Assembly (NCBI RefSeq): GCF_005239225.2
Contig: NC_133295.1
Span: 2,294,001-2,358,000 of the forward strand
DNA from: Populus alba
Taxonomy: Eukaryota; Streptophyta; Magnoliopsida; Malpighiales; Salicaceae
Direction of reading: 5' to 3'
Length of the DNA: 64,000 bases
The translations under genes were made by a program, and so were the position numbers. Each line of letters begins with the position of its first letter. Position 1 is the first letter of the stretch. This document shows positions 24,183 through 35,894 of the stretch, piece after piece. The notes under the pieces are model-generated. The model was not told the DNA's origin. It did not search any database and worked only from the letters and a program-made list of their open reading frames with translations.

Positions 24183-24993
24183 TCACAAATGAAAAGCTGC
24201 AGCAACTATGATAACTCCGGAGATAAGCATAGTATTAAGCATGACACAGCTTACTGCACCAGAAATATCCTTTGGAACCATAGGAGTGTCTGCACCATTA
24301 TCCTTTTTAGGCTTTGGTGGTGCTGGTGCAGGAGCAAGAGCTTTAGGGGCAAAAATATCCAAAGGAAGTAGCACCTTGTCGACCTGATAGACAGCAAGCT
24401 GGCTATCGGTGTATACAATTGCCGATACACTTGTATTGGTAAGTCCTGAAGTTACATTCACCATATTTTCTGTGGTTATCACATTAAGAGCAAAACGACT
24501 ACCAGATCCTGCCAGTGTCGTTATAGGGTTACTGACAGTCTGAAAATTGGCAGTTGTAAGAACTTTTGGTATAATATGAAACTGTACCAACTCAATCTTT
24601 TTGATGATCACTAAGAGAGTTAAGAACGCCTGATTTGATAATGGTTGAAAAGGCCCCATCGGTAGGGGCAAAGATGGTGACGCCATCTCTCGAGTCATTG
24701 AGCTGGGAGAATACTTGGATGTCCTCTTGAGTGGATTTTATAAGGCGGATAAAGACCGCAAAGCCGCCAGCCTTCTGGAGGATTTTAATGACATTGACAG
24801 GACCTTTCGAAACTTGTACAGGAACCATAACAGGCGGGGAGGCTTGTGCAGACGAGGTCGCAGCTGGCGGAGGTGCAGAGGCTGCAGCAGGTGCTTTTGC
24901 TGGTGCTGCTGTAGGTGACTGGGATAGTGTTTGGGTGCAGTGGAGCAAGAGAAGGATAGCTGGAAATAAGAAGACTGAAAAATGGTGCTTCAT
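24183..24993 (-). pseudogene. Tandem FLA copy with a single-base frameshift
   Basis: ATG at 24991-24993. The reading matches the intact FLA through signal peptide, AP-rich region and H1 motif to LNSLSDHQ, then runs into a TGA. Plus strand 24598-24602 is a T5 run where copy 1 has 'cttctg' (near 21503); the extra base shifts the frame. After the shift the rest of the FAS1 domain, AP-rich stretch and hydrophobic tail are open to TAA-type stop 24183, so one indel is the only visible lesion. Without it the protein would be 269 residues like copy 1. It may be a young pseudogene, an allele, or a homopolymer sequencing error. As read it would give a truncated product lacking half of FAS1 and the GPI signal. 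Confidence 0.8.
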
Positions 24994-25410
24994 CTTTGTG
25001 GTTTTCAGGTTTTGCTCTCTGCACAGCCTGGAAGCTTTGCAAAAATGCAAATGCAACTACGCAAGTGATACTTGTTCAAGTGTTCGATGTCCCAAAGAGG
25101 GGACAGGGAGGGTTTTTATTATGTTTCCAAGAGGATGAGATTAGGTGCAAAGTGTGATTTTAGTTGCATAAACTAGTTGCCAGTACCTTATCCTACTTGA
25201 GATATGGCTACTGCTTCAGCCACTAGTTTGCTTGGAAAGGCAGAAAAGGAGGAGGGGGTGGAGATTTAACTTGATGTGTGTGTTAAAGTTGTGCATGATT
25301 GTTGAAATGATGCTTGTCTGTGTCAGATAGGAGGAGCAGGTTTGTCAATCATAGAGCTGTCTTTGTGATACTTTACCAAATATACCATGTTTTGCAGCAG
25401 CGGAAATGTT

Positions 25411-25741
25411 TGTGGTAACACGTTTCGGAAATGTTTAAGGTGGTGCCTGTCATAAATGTTCAAGAAATAAAATCTCAAGCAGGTTCAATTTCTTTTAAAT
25501 TAATGTATAATATAGAAGGAAGTCTTTTAGATCCCATGTTTATTTTTATTGAATTAGACAAGGATCCTTGAACACCTACCTGGTGGGCTTGTTCATGCCT
25601 TAGAAAATTGAGCTCTTGTTGTGCGCACCTAAACCGCACAACTTAAGCAAGTCGTTAACCATCAAGCCTATCTCGCAAAAAATCATGGCACTCCTCATGG
25701 GACAGGGTTCAATAGGTTGTGTAGTAATTGTTACACAACAT
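25411..25741. other. Intergenic, no gene seen
   Basis: This is a short unique-looking stretch between the duplicated block and the MITE; no coding signal. Confidence 0.5.
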
Positions 25742-25743
25742 TG

Positions 25744-26095
25744 TTTTTAAACCCGGCTAATCACAGCTGGTTGATTTAGAGCTTTACCTTTATCTGGATA
25801 GGTTTTTTTTTCTCTTTTAATTTCAAATCATGTTAAATATTGATCCACTCAAACCAAGATGACTCAACAAATAAACGAGCAGCTAGGTTGACTCATTTAG
25901 ATTTGGGCGAGATACAATTGGGTTAACTCCAAAGACAGTTTTTACCAAAATAACATTGTTTTTTTCTTTTTTAATTGTGTCTATAACAAAGTTATTTTAG
26001 GTTTGACCTAAGTTTACCTAATAAACCAATGGTTGACTCAACAACCCAATAGCTTGGACCTTAACCAAGTAAGATCCATTCAGGTTTAAAAACTA
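25744..26095. mobile_element. MITE-like element with 13-bp terminal inverted repeats
   Basis: The left end is gtttttaaacccg; the right end, reverse-complemented, is gtttttaaacctg (12 of 13 match). The interior repeats 'ttgactca' and 'ggttga' type words, and there is no ORF. Elements bounded by 'tttaaaacccgg' are remembered as abundant in poplar; the target duplication could not be fixed. Confidence 0.5.
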
Positions 26096-26186
26096 TAATA
26101 TGGAGAAAACTATATAACTTGTTGGGTCACCCTGGTTTTAGCATAGACATGTTTTTCCTTTCCACGTCCATTTTTTTAATGAGAGC

Positions 26187-26718
26187 TGTCGTATCCGACA
26201 TCGCAGCGGCCTTAAAATTAACTATGATTATGGAAAAAGAACAGATTTCTGGTATCTTGTTATTTGATAGGGAAATGTCTTATTTTAAGAAGTCACCACC
26301 TAGTATTATAATCACTAGGAACTCTAACTGGTCAACAGAGATCCTATGGTACAAGACTGGTTGAGGCTAAGGAAGGTATTAACACCTTTAGAACACCCTA
26401 CCTAAGGTAAGCTGCATTGCTGGTTTAGTTTAGAATTGCTAAAAATTTGTTGATTTGTGTGTAAAAAAACGTATGATATTCTTGACTCTAACGTCAATGA
26501 ATAAACCCATGAAATAAATTTAAATCAATGCATGTGTATATTTTTTTTATTTTTTTATTTTTTTAAAATGATAGTTTAATCGTAATATTCTTGACTCTGG
26601 AGTCAATGAATATTCAATCTCAAATATTTCCAACTTGGCGTTGGTAAAAAATTCCACCATGAATAATTCTAACTATGACGTTGGTAAATATTTCACCATG
26701 AATAATTCCAATTAAAAA

Positions 26719-26752
<34 letters not shown>

Positions 26753-28060
26753 CCCATTCTTGATCCTCATATTAATGAATAAATTGATAAAAAATATATT
26801 TTTTGTAAGACATGCAAAATTTTTACTTCTACACCAGTGAATAAATTGATAAAAATATATTTTTTTTAAAACATGCAAAATTTTTATTTTTACACTTTTT
26901 ATTTTTATTTTTATTTTTCTATTTATTTATTGAGGCTGGGCCCAGCTCAGCCAGCCCGACCATTGGCTCAAGTCAATGGCTCGACTGGGCTAATTCGGAT
27001 GCACGCGTGAAGCAATTTCACATGTGCATCAACTGTGTGAAATTAAATTACCTCCACACAATTCTTGTAAACTAAACAATTTAAAACGACAGTGAATGGA
27101 AGAGAACGACTTACCTACTTTGGAGATGGCGAGGAGACTTACAACACAGTGGTTTTACTCTCATCTGCGCATGACTTTCTCTTCTGTTTTCCTTTTGTTT
27201 TTGTGATGATGAAGGTGCCGGCTTTCTGTTTGGGTTCTTCTTTTTCTGATTTGTAGGAGGCGATGAAGAAGACGATGATGTTAACGTTGGTTTTTTTTTT
27301 TTGCTTGCATTTGTTTTTCTTTATGCTCTGTTTTTGCTCTGTGTACTGTTTTTTTTTTCTTCCTATTTTTCTAGGTTTTTTTTCCTTGCTCTTTGATTTT
27401 TCCTCCCTCGCGAGGTTGCCTTTACCCGGCTTTTATAAGGCCAGAGACAGCCCCGATGGTGGTAACGGTTGGCAATAATGGTGTGGGGCGCTCCATTCAA
27501 TGGAGAAATGTCTCTACCTTTAATGGTAGAGCCATTGCAGAGGAAGAAGACAAGCAAACGGTCGCCTGCAAAACAACTCCGTTTTCCAATTCTAAAGGCT
27601 GCTTTCAATTTAGTCTTGGCATTCTTGTAATTTTGCAATCAAGCCCTTGGTTAAAATGTAATTGGATCCTTGCATTTCTGTGTCATTTTCAAGCTAGTCC
27701 TTGGATTTTAATTTTTGCAATTTGGACCCCAATTAAACCCCAAACTTTGATATTTTTTCAATTAAGTTCCTGATTCCATTAATTAAATTAATGTCAAGCT
27801 TAATTAAGTCTCAAAACTTATCAACTCTCCATTTAAGTCCTTGATTTGATTAATTAAACTAATTCCAAGCTCAATTAAGTTTCAAAACTTATCAATTCTC
27901 CATTTAAGCCCTTGATTTGATTAATTAAACTAGTCAAGAGTTTAATTAATCTCTAAACTTCCAAACATGTTGTCCTTAACCCAAATTTTAGTTCATTCTT
28001 CATTTATTTTATTTTTTTTTTTTAAATAAAATAAAAGAGGTTAAAAATTGGGTTATGACA
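26187..28060. mobile_element. Solo LTR, 1,874 bp, with perfect 5-bp target duplication
   Basis: The element begins TGTCGTATCCG and ends GGTTATGACA, with TGTC/GACA inverted ends, and is flanked on both sides by AGAGC (26182-26186 and 28061-28065). There is no internal coding region, primer-binding site or second LTR, so it is what unequal recombination between two LTRs leaves. It contains a (TA)n tract (about 26721-26750) and a TATA box at 27432-27439. Its length and the early 'aagtcaccacctagtat' and 'ggtattaacacc' blocks recall long LTRs of Gypsy (Tat/Ogre-like) elements, which is from memory. ORFs at 26119, 27263 and 27393 fall in it and are not genes. Confidence 0.85.
27432..27439 (+). promoter_or_regulatory. 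TATA box of the solo LTR
   Basis: 'tttataag' lies in a locally GC-richer part of the LTR, consistent with the U3/R boundary on the plus strand. If active it could drive transcription toward 28 kb. Confidence 0.5.
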
Positions 28061-28065
28061 AGAGC

Positions 28066-28510
28066 AATAAGATTTTTCTTCTTGCTCAGCCCCATCTTAT
28101 GCACATGAGCTTACCATCTTTTTCTTATTAGTTACTAACTTATATTGAAGTTTACATATAAACACCAGAAGAAAGTTTTATTTTTCTAGTATGAGATTGA
28201 AAGCTTATTAGTATATATATTTCATGTTCATAAGAAGAAAATTTATGTTTTTTTAATGTGGGATAAAATTTTTTTTCAATTTAAATAATTCAGTTTAAAA
28301 TAATAAGATAATATCTTTCCAATATGAAATAAAAAACTTTTTAAAATAATATTTTAAATTTCATTATTTAAAACATATCCAGCTTACATCCATATAAATT
28401 ATTTCTTAACTTTTTAATATAAAATATTAAAACCTCTAATATTTTTAAAAAATTTTTTAGGTTAACTAAAATTAACCCGTGTGATCCAATACTCAGCCCC
28501 GGGTCTAATA
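28066..28510 (+). repeat. Dispersed repeat shared with 41.8-42.2 kb, copy 1
   Basis: The segment starting at 'aataagatttttcttcttg' aligns collinearly with 41765-42200. Shared words include 'accatctttttctt', 'attagtatatat' and 'aagataatat'. Identity is roughly 70-75% by eye. No ORF. The solo LTR sits exactly at its left edge. Confidence 0.65.
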
Positions 28511-30360
28511 TCAACGGCTCCTTGTATTTTTTGTATCAAAATCGTAGCCTTAATAGGCTTGCACTTAAAGATGGATTGGTCCATAATCCATAATCAGGAT
28601 TGGTGGGCTTGGAAAAGTAAAGAAACTCCGGTTCGTCTCTTTGAATATATGGGCCTGTGTTTGGGGACTGGACTTGTCTAAGACACTGTGGGCTGGGCTT
28701 CAATTAATCAGATAGAGCACGGAATTGAAATTATGCAGCGTATTTAAGCCTGTTGTTTCAAAACCATGGTTTTGACTCTATCAACTTTTCTCAACTACAT
28801 TATGTTCCAATAAATAATAAATAATAAATAATAAATTAACAACAAAACAATTTTCGATGGTGGGTCCAATCTTTACACAATGACTTCAAGATCAAAGATG
28901 ATACTTGGCAACCCTTGATTGGTCAATTCAAGATCAAGCCCCACTTAGCACACGTACAAGGATTTGATAAGGACACAACATCAATGGAGCCCTCCTTCTA
29001 TACCTTCGAACAAAAAGCTCCGTTTTGACTTTTGTAGTCATATATATAGGCATACACGTGTCGTACAGGCAGTGAATCACCACTGGCACTGTGGTTTTAC
29101 CTAATATTCTGTTTGTCTGTCGTGTCTTTTTTTTTTTTTAAAAAAAAAAAACAAATATAGACACACACTTAGTTTTGGTCCTTACTTTACTATCAAACTC
29201 CCAAATTCATCCTAATACATGAAATTTTATCAATTGGGTTCTGATTGTTTGAAATTCATCTATTGATCCGTCTGTCCATTGCCGTTAATATTCCATGCTG
29301 ATGTGAGTATTTTTCTTAAGGAAATTTAATGGAAAACTTTGAGAAAATCCATTCATTTATTATGAGAGGTCATAGATGGATTAACTTTATAAATAAATTA
29401 AATATAAATAAATATAACATTAAAAAAAAACTTGATATTTATAATGTGTTTAGAAGCTAAAAAGTTGGGAGTGAAAATGTAAGAATTGAAAGTAAAAGAG
29501 GGAAAACCATATTCCATATATGTGCCTTATAAAATTATTGCTTAATTTTTCTTATTTATTCCTACAATATTATTTTTCTTATTTATTCTCATATATTATT
29601 TTTTATACCATACATGGCATAAATATTTAAATAGTTCATATCTATTTTTTTTAATTAGAAAGCTAAACAATCCAAATTCTTATTTAGAATTACACATTCA
29701 GCTCTATTTTTACCCATTTTGGGAGGATCAAATTGTTAAATTAGCTAAAACATTTATGATACCTTTCATTCTATGCAATTCAATCTCACAAAACATTTTT
29801 TTTTATTCTTTCCCCCCTAAAATTGTATTATAACTTCCACCAAAATTATGCCATGCACATTTCTTCAACAATTTTATTGTTTTTTAAAATATTAATAATT
29901 ATTATAGTGGTTAAACTCAGTCCAATAAAAACTATAATGAGTTGATAAAAAATTTTAAAATTTAAATTGAATTAAGATAAAATATTAGTTTATTTATTTT
30001 TTTAATAATTTACTTCATCTAATCAAATTTAATCATCAATTTTGTTTTTAAGAATGAAACATCATTATTTTAAGTTTTTAACAGAAAGTAATAACAAAAC
30101 ACCCATGCAATGATGTAAATATAATTCTCTAAACACAACGCGCCGTTATTAACGCGTGTGACAACCTCATAAAAACTATTTTACCAGAATTCATTGCCAT
30201 ATATCGAGAAAACAAGGAGCTTACTTTTTTTTTTTAAACATATCTTATTTGTCTCTCGGAAACTTACAAAGAGAATCCAATTCCTCTAGGAATTCAAGAT
30301 TCTCAATCTAACTTACACTTTGATGCTTCCCACGAATCAAAATCTTTCTCTCTCTTTTGA
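28511..30360. other. Intergenic and probable peptidase promoter, no gene seen
   Basis: AT-rich sequence with an imperfect 'aataaat' tandem tract near 28809-28836 and a T/A homopolymer pair near 29128-29150. The last few hundred bases are likely the promoter and 5' leader of the peptidase gene; no clear TATA box was picked out. Confidence 0.5.
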
Positions 30361-30918
30361 GCTCACTTTCATGGCTGATGAAATCAATTCTCTTTTGAGG
30401 TAAATAATAGAATCCATTCCCTCTTACTGGGAAAAGCTTGTTGAGTGCAGTTTAGTAGCATGTGATTGGATCCACTGGATTGTTTCTCTTGATAGTGGAC
30501 CAATCAGTGAAGCTTCTTAGCAGGTGATGGTGATTTGGACTATTGATTTTTTTATTTGTTTCTTTCAATTCTTTTACTTTTCTTTTCTCTGTTTGGTTTC
30601 TGAGAAAATACATAGAAAATGATAAAAAGAATGGAACTTTGAGCAATTCTGCCTAATTCTAAAGTGGTTTTGCTTATGTTTCATTTTGAGTGACGAGAAA
30701 ATGGGGTTAAAAATTAAAAAGTACTAAAGTCTCTTACTTAGTATCCAGTGTTGGTTTCTTTCAATAAAAGTTTCGGTTTTAATCGAAGCTGATTTGTTTC
30801 AGAAGCTTAAAATCTTGTCAGTTCCATTTTTCATAGATTTTGAAGGAGCAAAAATATTATTTGATTGGTTTCCTGCTCTTTTTCCTTTTTTTTTTTTAAT
30901 TTTTTGTGGTTTAGGTTC

Positions 30919-30963
30919 ATGCTGCCTTGCAATTCAGTTGATAGAATTTTAGTTCATATGTGA
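30919..30963 (+). promoter_or_regulatory. Upstream ORF whose stop overlaps the peptidase start codon
   Basis: A 14-codon uORF starts at ATG 30919 and ends at TGA 30961-30963. The A of that stop is the first base of the peptidase ATG (TGATG). If the leader is spliced from a donor at 30400 to an acceptor ending at 30914, an ATG at 30371 joins in the same frame to make a 25-codon uORF with the same stop. Stop-start overlaps allow termination-reinitiation; whether it acts here is inferred. Confidence 0.5.
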
Positions 30964-33900
30964 TGCAATCAGTTGATGAGAACGAGAGCCAGAACAAGAA
31001 ATTAAGGATTTTGAGATCATCAAACAACGATATGCCTTTGACTGATAACACCATCCCACAAAATGTTGAGGACAGTATTCTTTTTCCTATTGAAGAGATA
31101 GTGCAATCCCCGTTGCCTGGATATGAGGCGCCAACTTCGATAGGTTTCAGTGCTGAAGATAGTTTACTTACTTACTTATTTAGTCCTGATCACACCTTGA
31201 GTAGGAAGGTTTTTGCTTTTGATCTCAAGAGTGGCAAGCAAGAATTGTTTTTTGGCCCCCCTGACGGTGGACTTGATGAGAGTAATATATCACCGGAAGA
31301 GAAGTTGCGAAGGGAGAGGTTAAGGCAACGTGGGCTGGGAGTGACATGGTATGAATGGGTGAAGACAGGTTCGAAGAAGAAAGCAATTATGGTGCCACTG
31401 CCTTCAGGGGTTTGTTCCCTCACCTCTTTTACTTGTCACTTTGTATGATTTCCAGTAATGATTTTTTAACAGTCAATGCCCTCTTTCTAATCATTTGCAT
31501 TTTGGTTGTTGGGATCCTTTTATTTCAGTGCATTTTCTGTAAATTACAATGAACGTAGACTTTACAGTCCTTAAGGTTTGGACTTTTAAGGAATGGAGAA
31601 GTGTTCTGATTGGACTTAACTGTGCTAGCGGAACTGTATTTGGTCATTGCTCTGTGATCTTGAACTCAAATTTTCAAAGCGGAACTGTATTTGGACTTAA
31701 CTGTGCTCGCGGAGCTCTATTTGTAGATTTTGCTAGGTCTTCTGATCTTTTAGATTGCCTATTGCCAGAATTATCTCTTCTATTCCCTTGTGAGTCAGGG
31801 TAGTATAACAGTGCTAAATACAATCAAATGCAGTCCAGCCAGTTCAATTAACTTGGTGATTTTAGAACGATGTATGATAGTATAGAGTGCATGTGGATCA
31901 AAAGTGATTATTAAATTTAACTAAAGTTTCAACTGTTGCAAGCAAAGCTGCAAGTTAAAATTATTCAGCTGTGCTGATGATACGACCTTTTTCTATATGC
32001 ACAGCTTTATTTACAGGAACTGCACTCTTCAAAACCAGAGCTCAAGCTTCCCAGCTCTGCATTGTCCCCTGTTATCGATCCACATGTCTCTCCTGATGGT
32101 ACCATGCTTGCTTATATAAGGGACAGTGAGCTGCATGTTCTAAATTTATTGTACAACGAGTCCAAACAATTAACACATGGTGCTCAGGGAAATACAGTGG
32201 TAAGTTTCTAATTATTTGTATTCATTGGAGGTCAGATAATTTTTTATATATTTCTGTGACTTGTGTTAGCCATTAGAGCTATGGATTCTGTCTAAGAGTA
32301 ATATACGATACCAATATCATTATGATCACATGTATCCATCAGTCTTTATTTACAGCGTCATTGATCTGTCTAAATTTAATCGATCAACTTCTCTTCAACT
32401 GCCTTAGTGATTAAAATCTGATATACACTGAGATTACAGAATAATTATCACTCAATGTACGTATGCTTTGAATTTGAACTTCCAACCACGTGGGATCTGC
32501 TCATGCATTTTCCCCTACATCTCTATCTACTGCTGCAACCACCACTATCATTGTTAATTAATTATTTTCTTTGCAATCTGGCCCATCAGATCGTTGGACA
32601 GAATAGAAATTGTTAGTTTTTCCAGCTTTGGTTTTCTTCTCTTCCTCTCTACAATAGAATTATTTTGACAGCTTTACATCATGCTCAAATTCAAAATAAG
32701 GCCACCACTTTAAGCTAGAAACATTGAAAAATGTCAAAACAAAACAATAATATTTGGTTTTGGTAATTGAATTTTTTTTCATTTCATTTTTATTTGTTCT
32801 GCACCAGTCTTCTGATTTGAATATGACAGTGCTTTTGTTTTTTCTTGCTTTACAGACTCATGGCCTTGCTGAATATATAGCTCAGGTGAGAACTTCATCC
32901 TTACTCCTGTTTTTCCATCTCCACATATATGTTAACTTAGAAACTGATGGTTTGCAAATACTTTTACTTTTCAGCAAAATTTAATTTACTTTTTTTCAGT
33001 TGCTAGGTTCATTTCATAATGGTACTAGATTCTGTGGTTTTTTATTTTTTAGTAAAATTAAACTTTTTTCCGGAGGTTTTTTAATTTGTTGATTGCAGGA
33101 GGAGATGGACCGGAAGAATGGGTACTGGTGGTCACTTGACAGCAAATTCATTGCATTTACACAAGTTGATTCATCTGAGATACCTCTTTTTAGAATTATG
33201 CACCAAGGCGAAAGCTCTGTAGGTTCGGAAGCACAGGAAGATCATCCTTATCCCTTTGCTGGAGCTTCAAATGTCAAAGTTCGCCTTGGGGTAGTTTCTG
33301 TTCATGGTGATTCTATAACTTGGATGGATCTTCTATGTGGAGGAACAAAAGAACCAGATAATGAGGATGAATATTTGGCCCGAGTCAATTGGATGCATGG
33401 AAATGTTCTCATAGCTCAAGTTTTGAACAGGTCTCATTCAAAATTAAAACTTCTTAAGTTTGATATTAAGACGGGGAAAAAAGAGGTGTTATATGCAGAA
33501 GAACAACTCCCATGGATTAATTTACATGACTGCTTCGCTCCTTTGGACAAAGGAATCACTAAATATTCTGGAGGATTCATTTGGGCGAGTGAAAAGTCAG
33601 GATTTAGGCATTTGTGTGTGCATGATGCCAATGGGACATGCTTAGGACCAATTACTGAAGGTGAATGGATGGTTGAGCAAATTGCCGGTATAAATGAGGC
33701 TGCAGGGATGATATATTTTACTGCAACTCTAGATGGGCCTCTGGAATCACATCTTTACCGTGCTAAACTGTATCCAATTGAAAACAATCCCTTGCAGGCT
33801 CCGGTGAGATTAACAAACGGTAAAGGGAAACACTCGGTTGTCCTTGATCACCGCTTGCAGAATTTTGTTGATATCCATGATTCCCTTGATTCTCCCCCAA

Positions 33901-35361
33901 GAGTTTCTCTCTGCTCCCTGTTTGATGGAAGAGAAATTATGCCTCTGTTTGAGCAGTCTTTTACCATTCCAAGATTTAAAAGGCTGGAACTTGAGCCTCC
34001 AAAGATAGTTCAGATACAAGCAAATGACGGGACCATATTGTATGGGGCTTTATATGACCCTGACCCTACAAGATTTGGACCACCACCATACAAAACCATG
34101 ATCAGTGTGTATGGAGGCCCCGGTGTACAGTATGTATGTGATTCTTGGATAGGTACAGCTGACATGAGAGCTCAATATCTTCGGAGCCAAGGCATCTTAG
34201 TGTGGAAGGTTAGTATTTTCAACTTAGACATTTTGACTGTAGACGTAATTTGATTTTTATTTTACTGTTTTTAATTCCTGGTCTAGTCATACTAATGAGT
34301 ATATTTGTTACCTTCTTCCCTAAAATTACATAAATGGTTGAATTCTGCCATTTATGCCCACAGATGATTGCCTGTTCGGATCCCTGATCAAGTTTTTTCC
34401 CTATTTGTAACAATGCTGCTCATTCCGCTGAATGGAAGCTCACATTTTTGTGATTCATTTGTTTAACATAGGTGCATAATTAGATGTTGAATTCATTCAG
34501 TCCCCAAAATTTTGGAGATGGAGTGTTGTCAAATCTGAAATTGGTGGTTGTTTCAATGATCATGCACATAAATCTAACGTGTCTGGAAGTCGAGCTTCAA
34601 AAAGACCGGGAATTGTCCTTTTACTAGTGTATATGCATGTTAATTTGAAGAGATCTCATAGTAATGACAGTTTATAACTAGCTTATAGATTAGTTGCTTG
34701 ATGGATAATGACGAAAATAGAAACCAGCCCCTGCCTCACATTGACATCTCACCTTTTTCTAAAGTGAAAGCTCGTTACCCTGAGCCCCTCTTTGTTTCTC
34801 CCTTGACAGCTGGATAATAGAGGAAGTGCTCGCCGTGGGCTAAAGTTTGAAGGTGCTCTGAAAGGAAATCCTGGCCGCTTTGATGCAGAGGATCAGCTTA
34901 CAGGAGCAGAATGGCTCATTAAACAAGGATTGGCAAAAGCTGGCCACATTGGGTTGTGTGGATGGAGTTATGGTGGATATATGTCAGCTGTGATCTTGGC
35001 AAGGTTCCCTGATGTATTCTGTTGTGCTGTCTCCGGTGCACCTGTAACCTCCTGGGATGGATATGACACATTTTACACTGAGAAGTACATGGGATTGCCT
35101 TCTGATAATCCAAAGGGCTACGAGTACGGCTCTGTGATGCATCATGTGCACAAGTTAAAAGGGAGGTTGTTGCTGGTGCATGGCATGATTGATGAAAATG
35201 TGCATTTTAGACACACTGCAAGGCTTGTCAATGCACTCGTGGCAGCTGGAAAATCCTATGAACTATTAATTTTCCCTGATGAACGTCACATGCCCCGTCG
35301 GCAAAATGACCGAATTTACATGGAAGAGAGAATTTGGGAGTTCTTCCAGAGAAGTTTATGA
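30963..35361 (+). CDS. DPP8/9-like prolyl dipeptidyl peptidase (S9B family), five exons
   Basis: Exons are 30963-31409, 32005-32199, 32856-32885, 33099-34208 and 34810-35361, all GT-AG and all phase 0, giving 777 residues. The N-terminal half is the DPPIV-type beta-propeller. The QEEMDR motif at the exon 3/4 join (Glu225-Glu226) matches the double Glu that holds the substrate N-terminus in DPP4/8/9. The C-terminal alpha/beta hydrolase domain has GWSYGG (Ser647), MIDENVHF (Asp722) and DERHMPRR (His754), a complete catalytic triad. There is no signal peptide or membrane segment, so it is probably cytosolic like DPP8/9. It should cleave X-Pro or X-Ala dipeptides from peptide N-termini. The closest Arabidopsis gene is probably At5g24260. 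The start is ATG 30963, because the upstream codon in frame is GTG. Residues 150-223 depend on the two small exons. Confidence 0.92.
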
Positions 35362-35894
35362 AGTAATTTTTATTAATAGATTCATGTCGCTGTAGAAAAA
35401 ATTCTGCATCTTTTTGCTTCGATATTTCTTTCCTTTTTTTTTCAAATCATAAAATCTGGGGTTCAGTCCCTTTGTAACGGCAGCTTTCAATGCCTAATGT
35501 CTGTACTGTGCGTTTCTTATTTGTGCTGTAAGCTTTGTGTCAAATTGATTAGCATTTTCATATTCAGCTGGGATCAAAGTCGTAGAATGCGATTTTCACT
35601 TTCGAGCTGTTTATGCTAAAATTTTGGCACATTTTTCTTTTTCTGAAGAGACATATTGCTTTTAAGTTCATAGTCGTAGAGCTATGATAAGGTTTCATTT
35701 AGGTTGAATATCACACTCGGGTAGCTTGAAGCCATTCAGCTCTTGGCTAATCCTTTCAAAACTGAATACGAGGTACTGGACTTCTGTCTGTCAAACTGCA
35801 AATACAAATCCAAAGCTTTGTTAACCTAAATGATTATATCGAAAAGTACTAAAATGGACAGTTACTAATGTATGTTGTTGTGCAATTAAGTAAG
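35362..35894. other. 3' UTR and downstream spacer of the peptidase gene
   Basis: T-rich sequence of 3'-UTR type follows the stop codon, with no further ORF. The spacer ends at the GTAAG target duplication of the next element. Confidence 0.5.

Larger units (their letters stand above)
16080..25410 (+). repeat. Tandem segmental duplication of a CBL-FLA unit
   Basis: Copy 1 (about 16.08-22.26 kb) carries intact CBL then intact FLA, convergent. Copy 2 (about 22.38-25.41 kb) carries the CBL relic then the frameshifted FLA in the same arrangement. Homology covers the CBL 5' UTR, introns and 3' UTR, and the FLA promoter up to a shared 'accaaat(g/a)ta(t/c)catgttt' stretch. Copy 2 is about half as long: CBL exons 5-7 and the equivalent of 18.4-20.9 kb, including the PMEI-like relic, are missing. 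Confidence 0.88.

Noticed and set aside
27263..27773. ORFs of 71-126 residues at 27.2-27.8 kb
   Set aside because: They lie inside the solo LTR bounded by AGAGC; the sequences are Phe/Leu-rich low complexity without a domain.
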